Origin: Rhizophlyctis rosea
Taxonomy: Eukaryota; Chytridiomycota; Chytridiomycetes; Rhizophlyctidales; Rhizophlyctidaceae
DNA: 64,000 nt
Direction: 5' to 3'
Assembly: GCA_027596075.1 (NCBI GenBank)
Contig: JADGJC010000123.1
Location: 1-64,000, forward strand
Numbering within the stretch: the stretch's first letter is position 1; the number at the start of each line of letters is the position of its first letter. Both the position numbers and the translations under genes were made by a program. The notes under the pieces are model-generated. The model saw only the letters and a program-made list of their open reading frames with translations. It made no database searches and was not told the DNA's origin. Positions 11,646 to 24,232 of the stretch are shown one piece after another.

Positions 11646-12091
11646 TCAACCAGACTGTGAGTGGGGAGCAAAAGAAGATTAGAAAATTGCTGGATAGAAT
11701 CACCGGAAGATGGATTATGTACCTTGAACAACAAGATCGCGATTTGCCCAAGGTAGAAATAGATGAAGTGCTGTATAAATGAATAAATATCAGAAAAATT
11801 GATAGCGCGGTGGACAAAAAAAGCGCCGATCGTATATTCGACCCCGTGATACCCATGGAAAAAAACGACACCCCTTACCTTTGTCTCGTGAGTTACGTAA
11901 GACCCAAAGTTCCGTCCGACGATACAGTGCCAAGTGGGGTTGTACTTTTTGTCGAACTCACGCTTGATGAAAGCGGCGATGTCCTTTTCGATGTTGTACT
12001 TCTCCATTGCTTGGGTTGCGCAGTCGACGGCGTCTTGTTGCATTTCTTCGCTCATGTCGGCGTTTTTGATGACGGCTTTCCGGTCGGACAT
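11646..12091 (-). CDS. DYNLL1: dynein light chain LC8
   Basis: Three exons on the minus strand (11879-12091, 11723-11770, 11646-11654) encode exactly 89 aa, the same length as animal LC8. The protein runs from [19 protein letters not shown] through [16 protein letters not shown] and [16 protein letters not shown], then SG and stop. The last exon contributes only nine coding bases (TCTGGTTGA). It was found by looking for the family's invariant Ser-Gly end after an acceptor cag. LC8 is a homodimeric hub of cytoplasmic and axonemal dynein and also a general partner of short linear motifs. It fits a flagellated zoospore-forming fungus but is not specific to one. A much longer open frame covering this locus is intron read-through. 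Confidence 0.96.
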
Positions 12092-12435
12092 TTTGGGAGG
12101 TGGTCTGTGGGGTGGGGATGGAGAGGTGAGGGTGTTGGGTAAGGGTTGAAAGATTGTGTAAGATTTGATGAGATGTTCGATAGGGAAGTCGGTGGGGTTT
12201 CAGTGGGAAAGGCTTTCTTCAGACCCGGGGAGGGGTGGTGAAGACCGAAACGCGTTCAAGCGATCGGAGGCAATCTTACCTGACGGAGTAAAAGCGGGGA
12301 GCACTGGGGTTTACGGGTTGATTGTGTTCAAGTGCAGAGTGATTAGCACGCGTAGCTTATGGTCGAGCAGACAATGGACACCAGGATGGAAATGAGGAGT
12401 AAAGGTGGACGAGAGCCTGGACAAAGGTTGCGGGT

Positions 12436-12445
12436 NNNNNNNNNN
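12436..12445. other. assembly gap (10 N)
   Basis: Ten unresolved bases. A round run of ten usually marks a scaffold join of unknown true size. Nothing should be inferred across it. Confidence 0.99.
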
Positions 12446-12545
12446 CCCTTCTTGCTCTGGGTCGTGGTGGGGCGTGTGGGGGGTTCCGGCGGGTGCGGGG
12501 TGCCGGGCGGGCGGGGCGGGGGGGGCGCCGCCCGCGGCCTTGCTG
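12446..12545. other. anomalously GC-rich block abutting the gap
   Basis: About 100 nt immediately right of the N run are strongly G-biased, with runs such as ggggcggggggggcgccgcc, then composition returns abruptly to normal near 12546. Neither flank looks like this. It may be a real GC-rich promoter element, or low-quality read ends extended into a gap. The latter is more likely given where it sits. Confidence 0.7.
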
Positions 12546-12675
12546 TGGTCGAATCACACCTGAATTTTGAAGATGAGGGACGCCATCGAGGATTTGGGCC
12601 AGACCATGACATGCTGACATAATGTGCTGGGCGTGATTGGTGTGGTCGTAATCAACACTACTTGCGCCACAACAG

Positions 12676-15600
12676 ATGGCTCGTCTGATGGACTTTCCAT
12701 CCTCTTCCTCTCCTCCTGTCGACTTCATCCTACTTTCCCACACTCCACAGATCAGTGTTTTTGATAATCGACCTGAATGCAAATTGTCCGCTAGCAGTGA
12801 AGACGTTACTCAAATATTCAATAGCGACCCAGCTATCTGAATGGCGGGGACCTTTCGCACGCTGTTTTCTGAGCTGATGTTGGCGAAGGAGTCCGAGGCT
12901 TCTCAGGGGGAGGCAAATAGGCAACCTCGCGAAGTCCTGACTGACTTGGTCAACCTCAAGTTTCCCATCGAGAACCTTCCAGTTGAGGTGCGTCAACATG
13001 AACTCCATCTTTGTGATGTGGAAGACAGTGTCAGCGCCCTTTGTGTAGTTTTGTAGAATATGAGGAAATGACCTGAGGTCCAATAATAGAATTTCATTGA
13101 ACCAACACTGTTCTCGTCTTGAAGGATGCTCGAAAGCTTATATCACATGGCATCACAAATTTCCGACATCCACTCGAAGCAACTGCTTTTCTTCAGCTTC
13201 TTTTCAATCTCTTCAGCAAGCAGCAGGTCAGATATTCAAACCCCAAATTCAATTTATGACGTGAAATAAACCAAAGACAATCGTAGTTAGCATTCACGAC
13301 GATACCCGGCGGAGACTCCATCATTGAGCAATGTGTCATATATCTTCTCCAACTATTACGAGACTCCGCCTCTCCCGATGTCGACAGAGCTGAGGTCTTG
13401 CGGACGATGGGCACCGTTCTATTTGAAAATGGACCCGTTTGCCATAAAGTTCGTCCCAGCCCCCAAGTTTTTCACAATCTCCACATGCTGACCCTTCATC
13501 GTCTGCGCCGCTAGCAACATGCCAACCTCCTCCAAAATCTTATACCTCTCGTGAAGAATGCGCGAGAAAACACCTCAGATGTACGCCGGATGGCAATCAA
13601 TTGCCTGGGCAACCTGTGCGTGAAGACGGGATCCAAAGGGTTCAGCATGCAAACGCAGATCTTCAGCGTCATTCTGCCCTGTTTGGCAGAGGACACTTCG
13701 GACGATGGGACGTATAAGGTAAGAAAGCCTTCAAGAAACGGGTGTGGCCATGCGCCTGACCATAGCGAAACAGGTGGTCAGCAGCGCTCTTCGTGCAATA
13801 CAGCTACTAGTCAACGAAAACAAAGCGACGATCCAGGATTCTGTGCCGGTTCTGGTTGCATACCTGCAGCGACATTGTTTAAGTGGAGCGCAGCCTCAAC
13901 TCGCGAACACAGATCGGCCTACAAGAAGATATTGGAATGTCAATTCTGATTCTGAATTCTCTGATGGAGAATTGATTGGACCGAAGGCGAAGTGAGTGTT
14001 CTCCGATGGCTGATTTTGTGACCATCCTATTGAACTTTGAGCAAGGTCAAGGGACGGCCGACTGCAGCAGAACGCTTTGTTATGTTTGCAGGCTATAGCC
14101 AAGGTATACTTCGTTGCGACGTGCTGCATGCATCAGATATTGATGAAATTTACTGGTAGGCAGCTCCAAAACTGCTGTATCCGTACTGGAACAAGTTCCT
14201 TCCAGACATCCCCAGCGCCCATCCTGCCCCATCTCTCATCTCGGTCATGCGCCATCACGAACTGCCGAAAGTCCGTTTGGCGGCCTGTGCGGCTCTGGCG
14301 GCGTTGCTGGATGGGTCAAAGCAATATCTCTCTGTGGCAGATGACAGGTATGACATTTGTGTTGGGTTAAGAACGGATCAGGAGCGACTCATTCTGCGTA
14401 TCAAAAGCGGTCCAAAAGTTGCTTTCACGACGCTGTCGCAGAAAGTCGCTGGTCAGTTGAATGATGTGCATCAGGGGTTGATTCAGGCAGTGGATGTTGA
14501 GGTTCAGCCGGTGTTGTTGGCGCAGGAGATCAGGGTAATAACGCTTAGCACTGAAAGTTCGTAAAACATCTTGTGCTGATCTTATGTTTGGTAGTGCTTA
14601 TCCACACTGGTCAGAAATTGCACATACGATCGACTGTCACAAGATTTCAGGCCTGAGATTCGGAGATCTGTTGTTCAACGACTTGGCCAGGATGGTCTGT
14701 TCCATCCGGAGCGTTTATGCATCTGTTCAGTCACTAACGTTTTCGTGAACTAGATCTGGCGATCAAAAGCGCAGCCCTAGACTGTCTCGCAGCACTGATT
14801 GATGCCAACATGCACGTGGATTTCTCGACGGACACCAGTTTGATTGATGTGGCTACCAGTCATGTCAATCGGGCGGAGCATTTGTCGGTCCGTGTGGCTG
14901 CGTTTGAGTTGTTGAGATCGATGGCGCGCAATGCTCCGGAGGCACTTAAGTCGGTCAACTTTGGAGGCTTACTTTTGCACCGGTGGTTGCTCACTATGTT
15001 TTGTATTAGGGATCATTGGGACGCTATTGGGGCGATTGTAGCGGATGGATTGACGGATAACAAGGATGTTATGCGGGCGGCGTCGCTCAAGCTTTTGGAG
15101 CAGTTTGCGCATAATTGTTCGTCGAAACCTGTAAGTTCTTTCGCGTGTCGATGGACGGGATCGGATAGAGAGCTCTTATAATGATTCTAACCTTCACTGT
15201 CAATCATAAGATTGTCGACCCACCATGGTGGGAAGGAATGTTAGATCGCTATGTACATCAATCTGTTACAGATTCCTTCCATGCCGTGCGGTCTTTGGCT
15301 TGCGACTGTCTTTCTCATATACCCTCGGATGTGTTTGCCACGTTCCCGGTATGCGAAGTTTTTTAGATGACAGATTTGGATTGCCGCTAAGTATCATGAT
15401 GGCAGCCTAAGAGACAGTTTGCTTGCATGACTTTGGCGTTAGGCATGGTGCAGGACGATGACCCCGGTGTTCGGGCTGCTGCTTGTAGAACGCTGGGTGT
15501 GTATGTTACATATCCGAGTATTTTGGAGGTTTGTTCTTGAAGGGGATAATTTCGGTGTCTACGTTTTTGATTGATGAATATCTGTCACAAATAGGATCAA

Positions 15601-16722
15601 GATATGCTATTTTTGATCGATGTTGCCACGACAATACCACAATATGTCACAGATCAAAATCTGAATGTTCGGATACGGGCAAGCTGGGCGTTGGCGAATC
15701 TTTGTGATGCTTTTATGGCCATCAGGTAGAGACATGGGAGTGAGCCCATAGAGATTCCTGCAGAATCAAGGTACTCAAATCGGATGTAACAGGAAAAGAG
15801 AAACAACAGAAGGATCAATGCCATCGGACGTCGGAGTACCAGAATCAATCATTTTGCCTTTGATTACGGCGGGCTTGGCGGCTGCGAAGGATAATGACAA
15901 GGTTGGTGAAAAACACCCAGCCGTGTGTGATGACCATGAAATTTGTTTGTTTATTTACATGAGTAAACATTGCAGTGTCGGTCGAATGGGGTACGAGCAT
16001 TGGGGAATATCATCCGGATATGCCCCGTACCGTTTTTGAACAGGGACTCGGAACGGTTGGTGAAGGATATGGTGTTGACGGTGTTGAAGAATGTTGATTC
16101 GGGGACGGTGAAGGTATGTATAGAGCATTTTGGCCATCATCAAGATAGCTAACAATGACGCTCATCCGTGCCTATCTCAAAGGCACGATGGAACGCCTGC
16201 TACTCCATCACCAACATGCTCAAACATTCCCATTTTCCCATCGGGCGGACATCTTGGACGGATCAGGTTTACGAATCGTTGCTGAACGCCATGCGGAAAT
16301 GTAAGAACTTTAAAGTCCGGATCGGGGCGGCGGTGGCACTCGCTACTCCGATGAAGGTGGAGATGTTTGGAGAGCCGAGGGGGAAGGGTGTTGGGATGGT
16401 GAGGAAGGTGATGGGGAGAATTGTTCAGGCTATGGAAGGAGTGGATGATTTGGAGGAGGTTGGGTTTGGGGAGTATAAGTATGGGGAGCAGTTGAGAGTT
16501 CAGGTAGGTGTTGTTTTTCTTTGGTTGAGTTTGGGTTGCTGTGCTGTGAGTTAGACATTGACTTGTGCCTTTGATTAATAGCTCATGCGAAGTTTCAAGC
16601 ATTTGCTGTCATTGTTGGAGCAATCTGATAGGGAAGGGGAGGTGGAGGAGATGATCAAACGATTGGAGGATTTCAAGATTCAAGATACGGAAGATTCGGT
16701 TGCTTTTGATGATGAGGGGTAA
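12676..16722 (+). CDS. HEATR6: HEAT repeat-containing protein 6 homologue (HEATR6)
   Basis: A multi-exon gene recognised from many conserved blocks. These are: SDSEFSDGELIGPK then GRPTAAERF near 13950-14075; YWNKFLPD with SVMRHHELPKVRLAACAALAALLDGSKQYL near 14180-14346; NGVRALGNIIRI near 15978-16030; ARWNACYSITNMLKHS and CKNFKVRIGAAVALATP near 16187-16350; and the end LMRSFKHLLSLLEQS up to the stop at 16720-16722. HEATR6 proteins are stacks of HEAT/ARM helices of about 1,100-1,200 aa, used as scaffolds; a precise function is not established. At least fourteen exons are visible, split by introns of 50-90 nt. The N-terminal end is unresolved: the ATG at 12676 is the best upstream candidate, but its frame stops at 12838, so an early intron or another start is needed. 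Confidence is high for identity and low for exact exons. Confidence 0.82.
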
Positions 16723-17893
16723 ACGTATCGGAATAAGATCATCATATACGGATTGCTGTGAAGAAAGTGAAGAATTTATCTGTCTTCCAAATGTCTGGTG
16801 TCCAGTTGGACAAGGAGGCACGGATGAAATGCTTTTGTGACTGTGCCATCCAGCCACGATTGTGGGTGGCGGATACGCGACTGGAAATGAGGCTGAGATA
16901 TGGCTGCATCGAAGGCTTGACCAGCACTCTATTGCTGAGCCATGAGCAAAAGTGACTGTGTGAATTTCAGTCTCTTTTGGGAGCAATCTCGGGGCGCTGG
17001 GTCTCTGGTCTGGCCCTGTTGTTTTTGGCAGTGAGTGAGAGTGTGTCGGATGGGGAAAGGGTTTTGAATTCGGGCCCAAAAACGTCACATCCTTGTTTTT
17101 CTCACCCACCCTCCGTGGTTGTAAAAGAAACTTAGCGTTTCTTTTTTTTTATTATTATATTTGTTTGTTTTGGGTAATTGTCATTTACCCATTCCTACTA
17201 CTGGTTACTTGTTGCGACGAGTACAGTACGTACACATCGTTGGTACAGTTGTTTGATATTAGGCTCGTATACTTTTGGTATACGGAGATCCTTTTGTCTT
17301 GTTTATTGTGAGTATCCCAATTCACAGGGTGGTGGTAATCGGGGTCTCGATTCGGGGATGTCTTTTGGTTTTGCACGAGGGCTTGCTTTCACTTTGTATA
17401 TGCTGGCGTATATGACTTTTTCCTGCGGGTTGTGGCAGCTACTTTTCGCAAATACTCACGTTTCGCTTCATTTGCTTTGACCAGAAGGGCATATTGACGG
17501 TATCTAACCTCTGGTGACTGTGATACAACGACGGTTGTAGAGCTCCAGATATTTATCACGGTTGATTTTGAGGATAATTGTTCGACGTGATTTCACTATT
17601 CGTGACGAGATCTTCGAACTGTAAGAGATCAGCACACTGTTGCACTTGCAAGCTTGGAACTGGACAGTGTTGGGTCCTCACGTTTGAAGTTGCTAATAAT
17701 ATGGTTAAACGGCGTGTTGATTTTTCAGAGCACGTACCCCCTTTCCGCACACACACTCATCGATTGTAGATATTCATTGGCCGGTTTGTTACATGTGACG
17801 TTTGCTTCGCATCAATCCTTCAACGAAAGAAAGCTCATATCGTCCGACTCTTTTCGTCCTTTTGCCCATTCAGAGAAACCCTCACACCGCGTC
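16723..17893. other. intergenic region and probable long eIF4G leader
   Basis: About 1.17 kb between HEATR6 and eIF4G. It contains T-rich tracts near 17140-17165 and several short open frames without coding character. Part of it probably forms the eIF4G 5' leader; several upstream ATGs would then precede the main start. Confidence 0.5.
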
Positions 17894-20800
17894 ATGACTT
17901 CTACTAGTGGACCGAAATTATCATACGCGCAATTAGCGAAGAAGCCACCCCCGACTCAGCCGCCCGCCAGCAGTCCGAAACAGGCCCAAAAACCTCAGAC
18001 CGCACCAGCTGGAGCTAGTAATGAGCCATCGCCAAACCCTGCAAATGCCCCTGCTGTAGCTAAAGCTGACCCGCGCTCCCCAACCTCTCCTACTCCTACT
18101 ACTCCTACAACTACTCCGTCAGCACCCATATCATTCGCATCGGCTGCCGCCAAAGGAAGTAAAGCCACTGGATTAGTCGGTGCACCTGGGACAGGGCCTG
18201 AAGTGAATGGAAAATCCGGGAAGGGACATCAGTTGGCGAATGGGAAACAACCCAGCAGGTGTGATATCATGCATCTTGCTGCAGGGGAATGCGGAAGCTG
18301 ATGAAACTTCTTATAGAAATGCTCCGGCTAATGGGATTCCGGCGGGAAGTGCAGCTGTCACGTTCAAACCCAGTGCCATGAAGTCAGGTGGGAAGGCGGA
18401 TGAAGGCGTGTGTTTCGAGTGCGTCTTTATTTACTCTTTTGGCAGGTGGCAAAAGCAATGCGTCCGGCCCGGCAAAGCCAAAGATTGGATTTGGTAGTTT
18501 CAGTGAACCCGATGCGGAGAAGCCCGCAGATGCAACTCCATCAGATGTTAGTGGAACCGATGCAGAAACGGGTGCCGCTGAGAATACTCCCACCTCCCCG
18601 TTACATCCAACACCGGTATGTCTTGTTCAAGGCGTATGTTTGCTTGGCGCCATAGTTTGATCACATCCGTACTAATGAGTTTAGGTGCTCGCTGCTGCCG
18701 CTCGTGCCGCTGCACTAAATCCGAATATTCCCCGAACTATGTCTGCTCCCCCATCGTTGAAACAGGTCAACAAGCCAAACTTCCAAACAGCGAGTAAGAT
18801 CGCACCTTCAGAAGGACAACCTGTGCAAGATGCTGAAGCTGCACCAGCGCAGCCAACGCAATCACAGGAGGACGCTCCAGCTCCTGCAACAATTTCCACG
18901 CAGCCCGCAGCCTCTTCTCCCGCGCTTCCCACATCCCCTGTTACATCTGCAGCACCGGCTTCTTTACCATCCGCGCCTGTACCGACACCACCCACTCAAA
19001 CGCCACCCACAGTACCAGCACCGTCTCAACCACCTCAGCCTCGACCAAACATGCATCCTTCGCACACCAACACCCACATTTCTCCACAACAACATATGGC
19101 GTATGGCCATCATCAACCCCACCACCAGCAACACTTCCAACAACGTCACGGAGTACGACCGCAAAATGGGCAACAAGGCGGGCAGCCGTACAAGCCAGGA
19201 GGATATAAGCCGCACCAGGGACATCAGGGACACCAGGGGCATCATGGACAGGGGCATCAAGGCCATCAAGGTCATCAGCAGCACCCAGTAAGCATTTGTG
19301 GTTCTCTCCTTTATTGGCGGCACACATATCTAACTTGATCTCATTTCCAACTGCAACAGTTGCCCTCCCCACATGTTCCGGGTGCGAATCAGCCTCAATT
19401 CCCGGGAATGAGTCAACCAGCTATGGCACAGCAGATGCCTGCAGTGACTGGCGCAATGTGGCAGCAGCCTGGATATGCCGTGAGTTACTTTCCATTGATT
19501 ATGTTCAAGAATCATCTTCTCAAATCGCTTTCTTGCAGGCGATTCAGCCCATGCCGTACTATCCCGCACAATTCGACCCACAATTCCAGCAATATTACGC
19601 CCCATACCCCTACCCGGGTGGCATGCCGTACGGAAATGTGCCTGGCATGATGGTGCGACCTCCACCAACTCCATCGACAGCCCAAAGATACCCGCAGCAT
19701 CAAGGAGCTCCCCACACCGCACAAGCCCCCACTGGAAATGACTTTACCCCGGCTCGTCGTACATCAACAGCTATCAAAATCACCAACGCTCAAGGTGAAG
19801 CGGTAACTTTCCCAACCAAGCAACCCGCCACGCCATCAAAGCCTCCCGCTACCGCTGCTGCCCCCGCACCTGTGGAAGCACCAGAAGTAGTGAAACCCGT
19901 AGAACCGAAGAGAGCTTCCACAAGTGTCATTATCAAAAACCCGAACACTGGAGAGATCATTGGCGGTGTGAAGGCGGCTCAACCTGTTGATGTTAAGGAT
20001 GGCCAGAAAGCAGAAGGAGAGGCGGAGGCGCCTGCACAGGAGGCCAAGAAAGAAGAGGCGGCTAGCAAGGAGGAGGAAGTGGAGACGGAGGCAAAGCCTG
20101 CCGAAGTAGCTGAGGAGAAGGAGTCCGTGAAGGAGGAGGCGGCCGCGAAGGGTGATGTCGCTGAACAAAAGCCCGTCGTTGAGAAGAAACAGAAGGCGGA
20201 TGAATCAAAGCCAGCTGACAGCAAGCCGCAACCGACTGCGCTGGATACTAAGGCTGCCGTTGTCGAGAAGGCTGAATCCGTTCCATCCCCTACTTCCCCC
20301 ATCAAATCGCCATCGAAAGCAAGCGCGGAGCCGGTTTCCAGCAAAAGTGCGAAGAAGAAGAAGGGCAAGGAAACACCGAAGCAGGAGGAGAAGGAGGAGG
20401 CAACTGCTGAGCCCGTCGCTAAGAAGGAGGAGGCAGCGGAACCCACCAAGGTTGACGCTCCCGTGGAGAAGGAAGTGAAGGTGGAGGAGAAGGCACCGGA
20501 GGAGCCCGCAAAGCAGGAAGAGGCGGTCACGGAGAAGGCGGAGGAACCTAAGAAGGTGAAGGCTGAAGAAGCCAAGGAAGTTCCGGCGGAGCAGAAGGAG
20601 GAGAAGAAGGAGGTTGCGGAGGAACGTCCTGCGGAGGAGGCAGAAGTTGAGGAAGGGGAAATCGTAGAGACCAAGCCAGTTACTGAGGCTGAACCCGTGC
20701 GACGATCAGAATCTCCGGTCCCCGACACATCAGCTACCCTCGATGAAGCCGCGGAAGCGAAACCGCAAAAGCCTGCAAAGCTCAACATCCGTACCCCCGT

Positions 20801-23800
20801 ATCCATGAAACGTCTGGAATCCTTTGAAGGAGTCAAGTACCCGTCGACAATTGAATCTCCTACAGTTGTGAAGGGTGGTCCGTTCAAGTACAAGAGGGAC
20901 TTCTTAATGTCTTTCATGGATGTGGCCAAGGAGCGACCGCAAGGTCTTCCCTCGCCGGCGGAGATCTATGGCGATGGAGACCGCGTGTCTTCCCCGGGAG
21001 GCAAACGTGGTTCTCAAGGTCCAGGGGCTCGCACTGGAATGCAGCGGCAAGGGTCTCATTCTGATGTCAGTCGTAGCGGACCTATGCCAAAGAGCAGCGA
21101 TGAGCGTTTCAGCGAGTCGATGAAGTCTAGGCTTCACGGTGGGGTTATGGGAGTGATAGGTGGTATCCCAACCGTTGCTGCGCCTCCTGGGCGGATGCAA
21201 CGTGGCGGTTCGGGTGGTGGTGGAATGCCAACTATCCAGAGGCAAGGATCGGGAGCGGGGTACAACAGGGCGGGTGGGCAGAGGGACGGTCGGGACAGTC
21301 GGAGTGGACGTGGGTCACGTCGGGAGCCTCCGGCGCCCCAGCCGCAAACACCACTGGAACCGGTGGAACCATTGCAGAAGTCGGACAAGGGTTGGAAGCC
21401 AGCTTCCATCACGAAGGTGGGCGCACCAGTGAAGGCGCGGGAAGGCATGACGGAAGAAGAGGCGGCCGAGATCGAAACCATCGAGCGTAAGACGAAGGGT
21501 CTCCTTAACAAGCTTACTATCGAGAAGTTCGGCCCGATTTCCGACCAGATCCTCCACGTGGGCATGAAGAACCAGAACTTGCTTAAGACCGTCATCGAAC
21601 TCATCTTCGAAAAGGCCATTGACGAACCCAACTTCGGCTCCATGTACGCGCAACTTTGCGCCAAGCTTTCTACTGACCTTCCGAAAGTGGAGGAGTGGGT
21701 GGATATTGACGCAAGGAACAACGTGTTCCGTAGGGCTCTTTTGAACAAGTGTCAGGAAGAGTTCGAGAAGGGAGAGAAGTGGTCCGTAGAAGAGAGTGAA
21801 TCCCTGGATGAGCGCCGGGAGAAGCGAAAGCATCTGGAGAGTCTGTCGGCGGAGGAGAAGCTGAAGATTGCCGAGGAGGACTACCAGAGGGGCAAGCTTA
21901 AGCGGCGGGTGTTGGGTAACATGGCTTTCATCGGTGAGCTGTTCATCAAGACCATGCTCTCGGAGAAGATTATGCACGCTTGCATCTTGCAGTTGTTGAG
22001 GAACGTCCAGGACCCCGAAGAAGAAGACATTGAGTCTCTCTGCAAATTGATGACCACTGTCGGATCTCGTCTGGACCACCCCAAGGCGGTTGCACACATG
22101 GACTCCTACTTCAAGCGCATCGGAGAACTCTCGACCAACAAGAAGCTATCATCCCGTATCCGCTTCATGCTCATGGACCTGATTGACCTACGAAAGGAAG
22201 AATGGAAGTCGCGCAACGCCGCTGCGGGCCCGAAGACCATTGCCGAGATCCACGCTGAGGCGGAGCGCAAGGCTGCGGAGGAAGCTGAGCGGATCAAGCA
22301 GGCCAACCGTAGCAGTGGTGGGAGCCGGGGTGGGTTGCCGACGCGTGACCAACAATTTGGCGGTCGTGGGGATCGCCGTGGTCCGGGTGGGCGCCAAGGT
22401 CCTGGAGGTGGGCAAGGGCAATCTGGTCCTGACGGATGGACGTCGGTGCAGGGTGGTCGGTCGGGAAGTGCGGCTGCGTCCCGCCAGGCTGGTGATATCA
22501 CCAAGTTTGGCCAATTGAAGAGTATGTCCGCAGGCCAGATGACGTTTGGTCCTGGTGGTGGGGCTGGGTTTGGTTTCGGCGCGAAGGGATGGGGATCTGC
22601 GGCTAAGAAGGAGGAGGAGAGCAAGAAGGGACCGAGCCTGAGCAGGTCGGGAAGCGCCGGATCTACTAGTGGTGGATTCTCTAACGCCTTTGCGTAAGTA
22701 TTTCTCTGTGTTTTACTATCCGGTCATCGCTCTGCGCATGCTCACTCGTGAAATCAGACTTCTCGGTACCGAAGAGGGCGGCGTTGATGTACGGAAGAAG
22801 TCCATCGATGAAGGACGCAAATCCACCGCCAGCACGGCCAGCGAGGCCAAGGCTGCACCAGCTCCTGCTGAAGCCCCGAAGAAGCTCAGCAAGAAGCAGG
22901 CGGAGAACAAGATCTCGTCCATGATCAGCGAATGGTTCGGTTTGCATGATGTTCAGGTTGGTACGATGGTTTGTGCGTCTGGTTCGGCTGCGGAAGTCTG
23001 ACTTGATTGAATCATGCAGGAGGTTATTGCTACCATCAAGGAGCTTGGATCGGAGGAATACCACGACCAGGTTGTGAATGATTTCATCTCGAAGGTGTTC
23101 GACCAGAAGCAGGCCGAAGTGGAGAAGGTCGCTGACCTGTTGGCCAAACTTGCTGAGGAGAAGATCATTGCTTCAGACGTGTACAAGAAGACGTAGGGCC
23201 ATGAATAACCTTATGCTCATTGCATGTTTACATTTATTAACATACTTCTCCCAGTCTTGCGGATCAATACGAGTTCGTAGACGACGTCGCCTACGATGTG
23301 CCCAATGCTCACCTCTACATCGGTGTCATTTCTGCTCGTCTCATCAGCAGTGACGTCTTGACCATTGAGGACGTGCTTGAGCTCAGCCAACCGATCATCA
23401 GCGCAAAGACTCTGCCGGCGCCCAAGATTTTGGGAGGAATTTTGCAGAACATCAAGAGTGTTGACGGTCAGGACCGGTTGGTGGAGATTTGGAACAGCTG
23501 GAAGGACACGGTTGATGTGAGAGAATTTTGGCCGGCGGATAAGCGGGGGGACGAGGCGCTTGCGGAATGGTTGGAGGGGAAGGGGTTGCTTGTTTTGGAG
23601 CCGCATTTGGAGCATGTGAAGGGGTTGAAGTGGCGGTTGGGGAAGGATGATGCTGATGCGATTATTGCGTGGTTGGATGTAAGTGGATGGCCTTTTGCGT
23701 TTTTGGTTTGAATTTTTCTCATGCTGTTTGCTTTCACAGGAGACTGTGTCCGAGTCTTTGCGTTCAGACCCATCGTTCGTACGGACGGTCACGACTTGCG

Positions 23801-24232
23801 TTCTAAGACATGTGGCATCGCAAACAGTGTTCCCCAACGGCCCGCAACAGCCGGCGGTCGAGGTCACTGCTGACGTCTACAACAAGCAGAAGGATCTTCT
23901 GACGGCGTCGAAACCGATTCTAATCAAGTATGCGACGGATGCGGACAAGAAGGTGGAGGTGCTTTTCGGCGCACAGGCGTATTGCGCGGAGGTCGGGTTC
24001 CCGAAAGGTATATGTTTGACATCTTGCCGCATTTTCGATCGTTCGAGGTACTGACCAGGCCTGATGTACAGAACTGTTGCAAAGCCTGTTCCGATTGTTC
24101 TACGAACTCGAAATCGTCGACGAGCCCGCCTTCAACGCCTGGCGGGACGACAGCAAGCGGGGCGGGCCTTCCAAGAAGGAAGCCGTCAAGGCGCTCCAAG
24201 GATGGTTCAAATACCTTGCTGATCAGCAGTAG
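17894..24232 (+). CDS. EIF4G: translation initiation factor eIF4G with MIF4G, MA3 and W2 domains
   Basis: Eleven exons (17894-18258, 18317-18387, 18446-18615, 18685-19287, 19360-19479, 19539-22693, 22758-22956, 23020-23192, 23255-23678, 23740-24007, 24072-24232) sum to 5,709 nt, 1,902 aa. The N-terminal 440 residues are Pro/Ala/Gln/His-rich with two SYAQLAKK/SFASAAAKG-type segments. Residues about 480-890 are a Lys/Glu-rich charged region. An eIF4E-binding motif YKRDFLM (YxxxxL-phi) begins at about Y894. MIF4G spans about 1095-1330, beginning GLLNKLTIEKFGPISDQIL. MA3 covers about 1540-1690. The C-terminal W2 domain (about 1740-1900) ends AFNAWRDDSKRGGPSKKEA and GWFKYLADQQ. The protein bridges eIF4E, eIF4A and eIF3 at the mRNA cap. 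Fungal eIF4G of the yeast type lacks MA3 and W2, so this is the animal-like architecture. The first intron has alternatives; the chosen one keeps frame. Confidence 0.94.
19213..19287 (+). repeat. codon repeat encoding His-Gln-Gly tract in eIF4G
   Basis: A 9-nt unit of the type caccaggga/catcaaggc is repeated about eight times. It encodes HQG triplets in the low-complexity N-terminal region of eIF4G and ends at the exon 4 donor. Its length may vary between strains. Confidence 0.8.

Larger units (their letters stand above)
12092..12675. other. divergent intergenic region with assembly gap
   Basis: This lies between the start codons of LC8 (-) and the HEATR6 homologue (+). The middle is interrupted by ten Ns and an anomalously GC-rich block, both listed separately. 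Promoter elements were not recognised. Confidence 0.6.

Noticed and set aside
11507..12091. 194-aa single-exon protein at the LC8 locus
   Set aside because: After residue 71 it reads through two introns; LC8 is 89 aa and the spliced form matches exactly.
19979..21748. Long minus-strand frames (316, 204 and 113 codons) opposite the eIF4G gene
   Set aside because: They mirror the Lys/Glu/Ala-rich coding strand of eIF4G as low-complexity Ser/Ala/Phe and have no family features.
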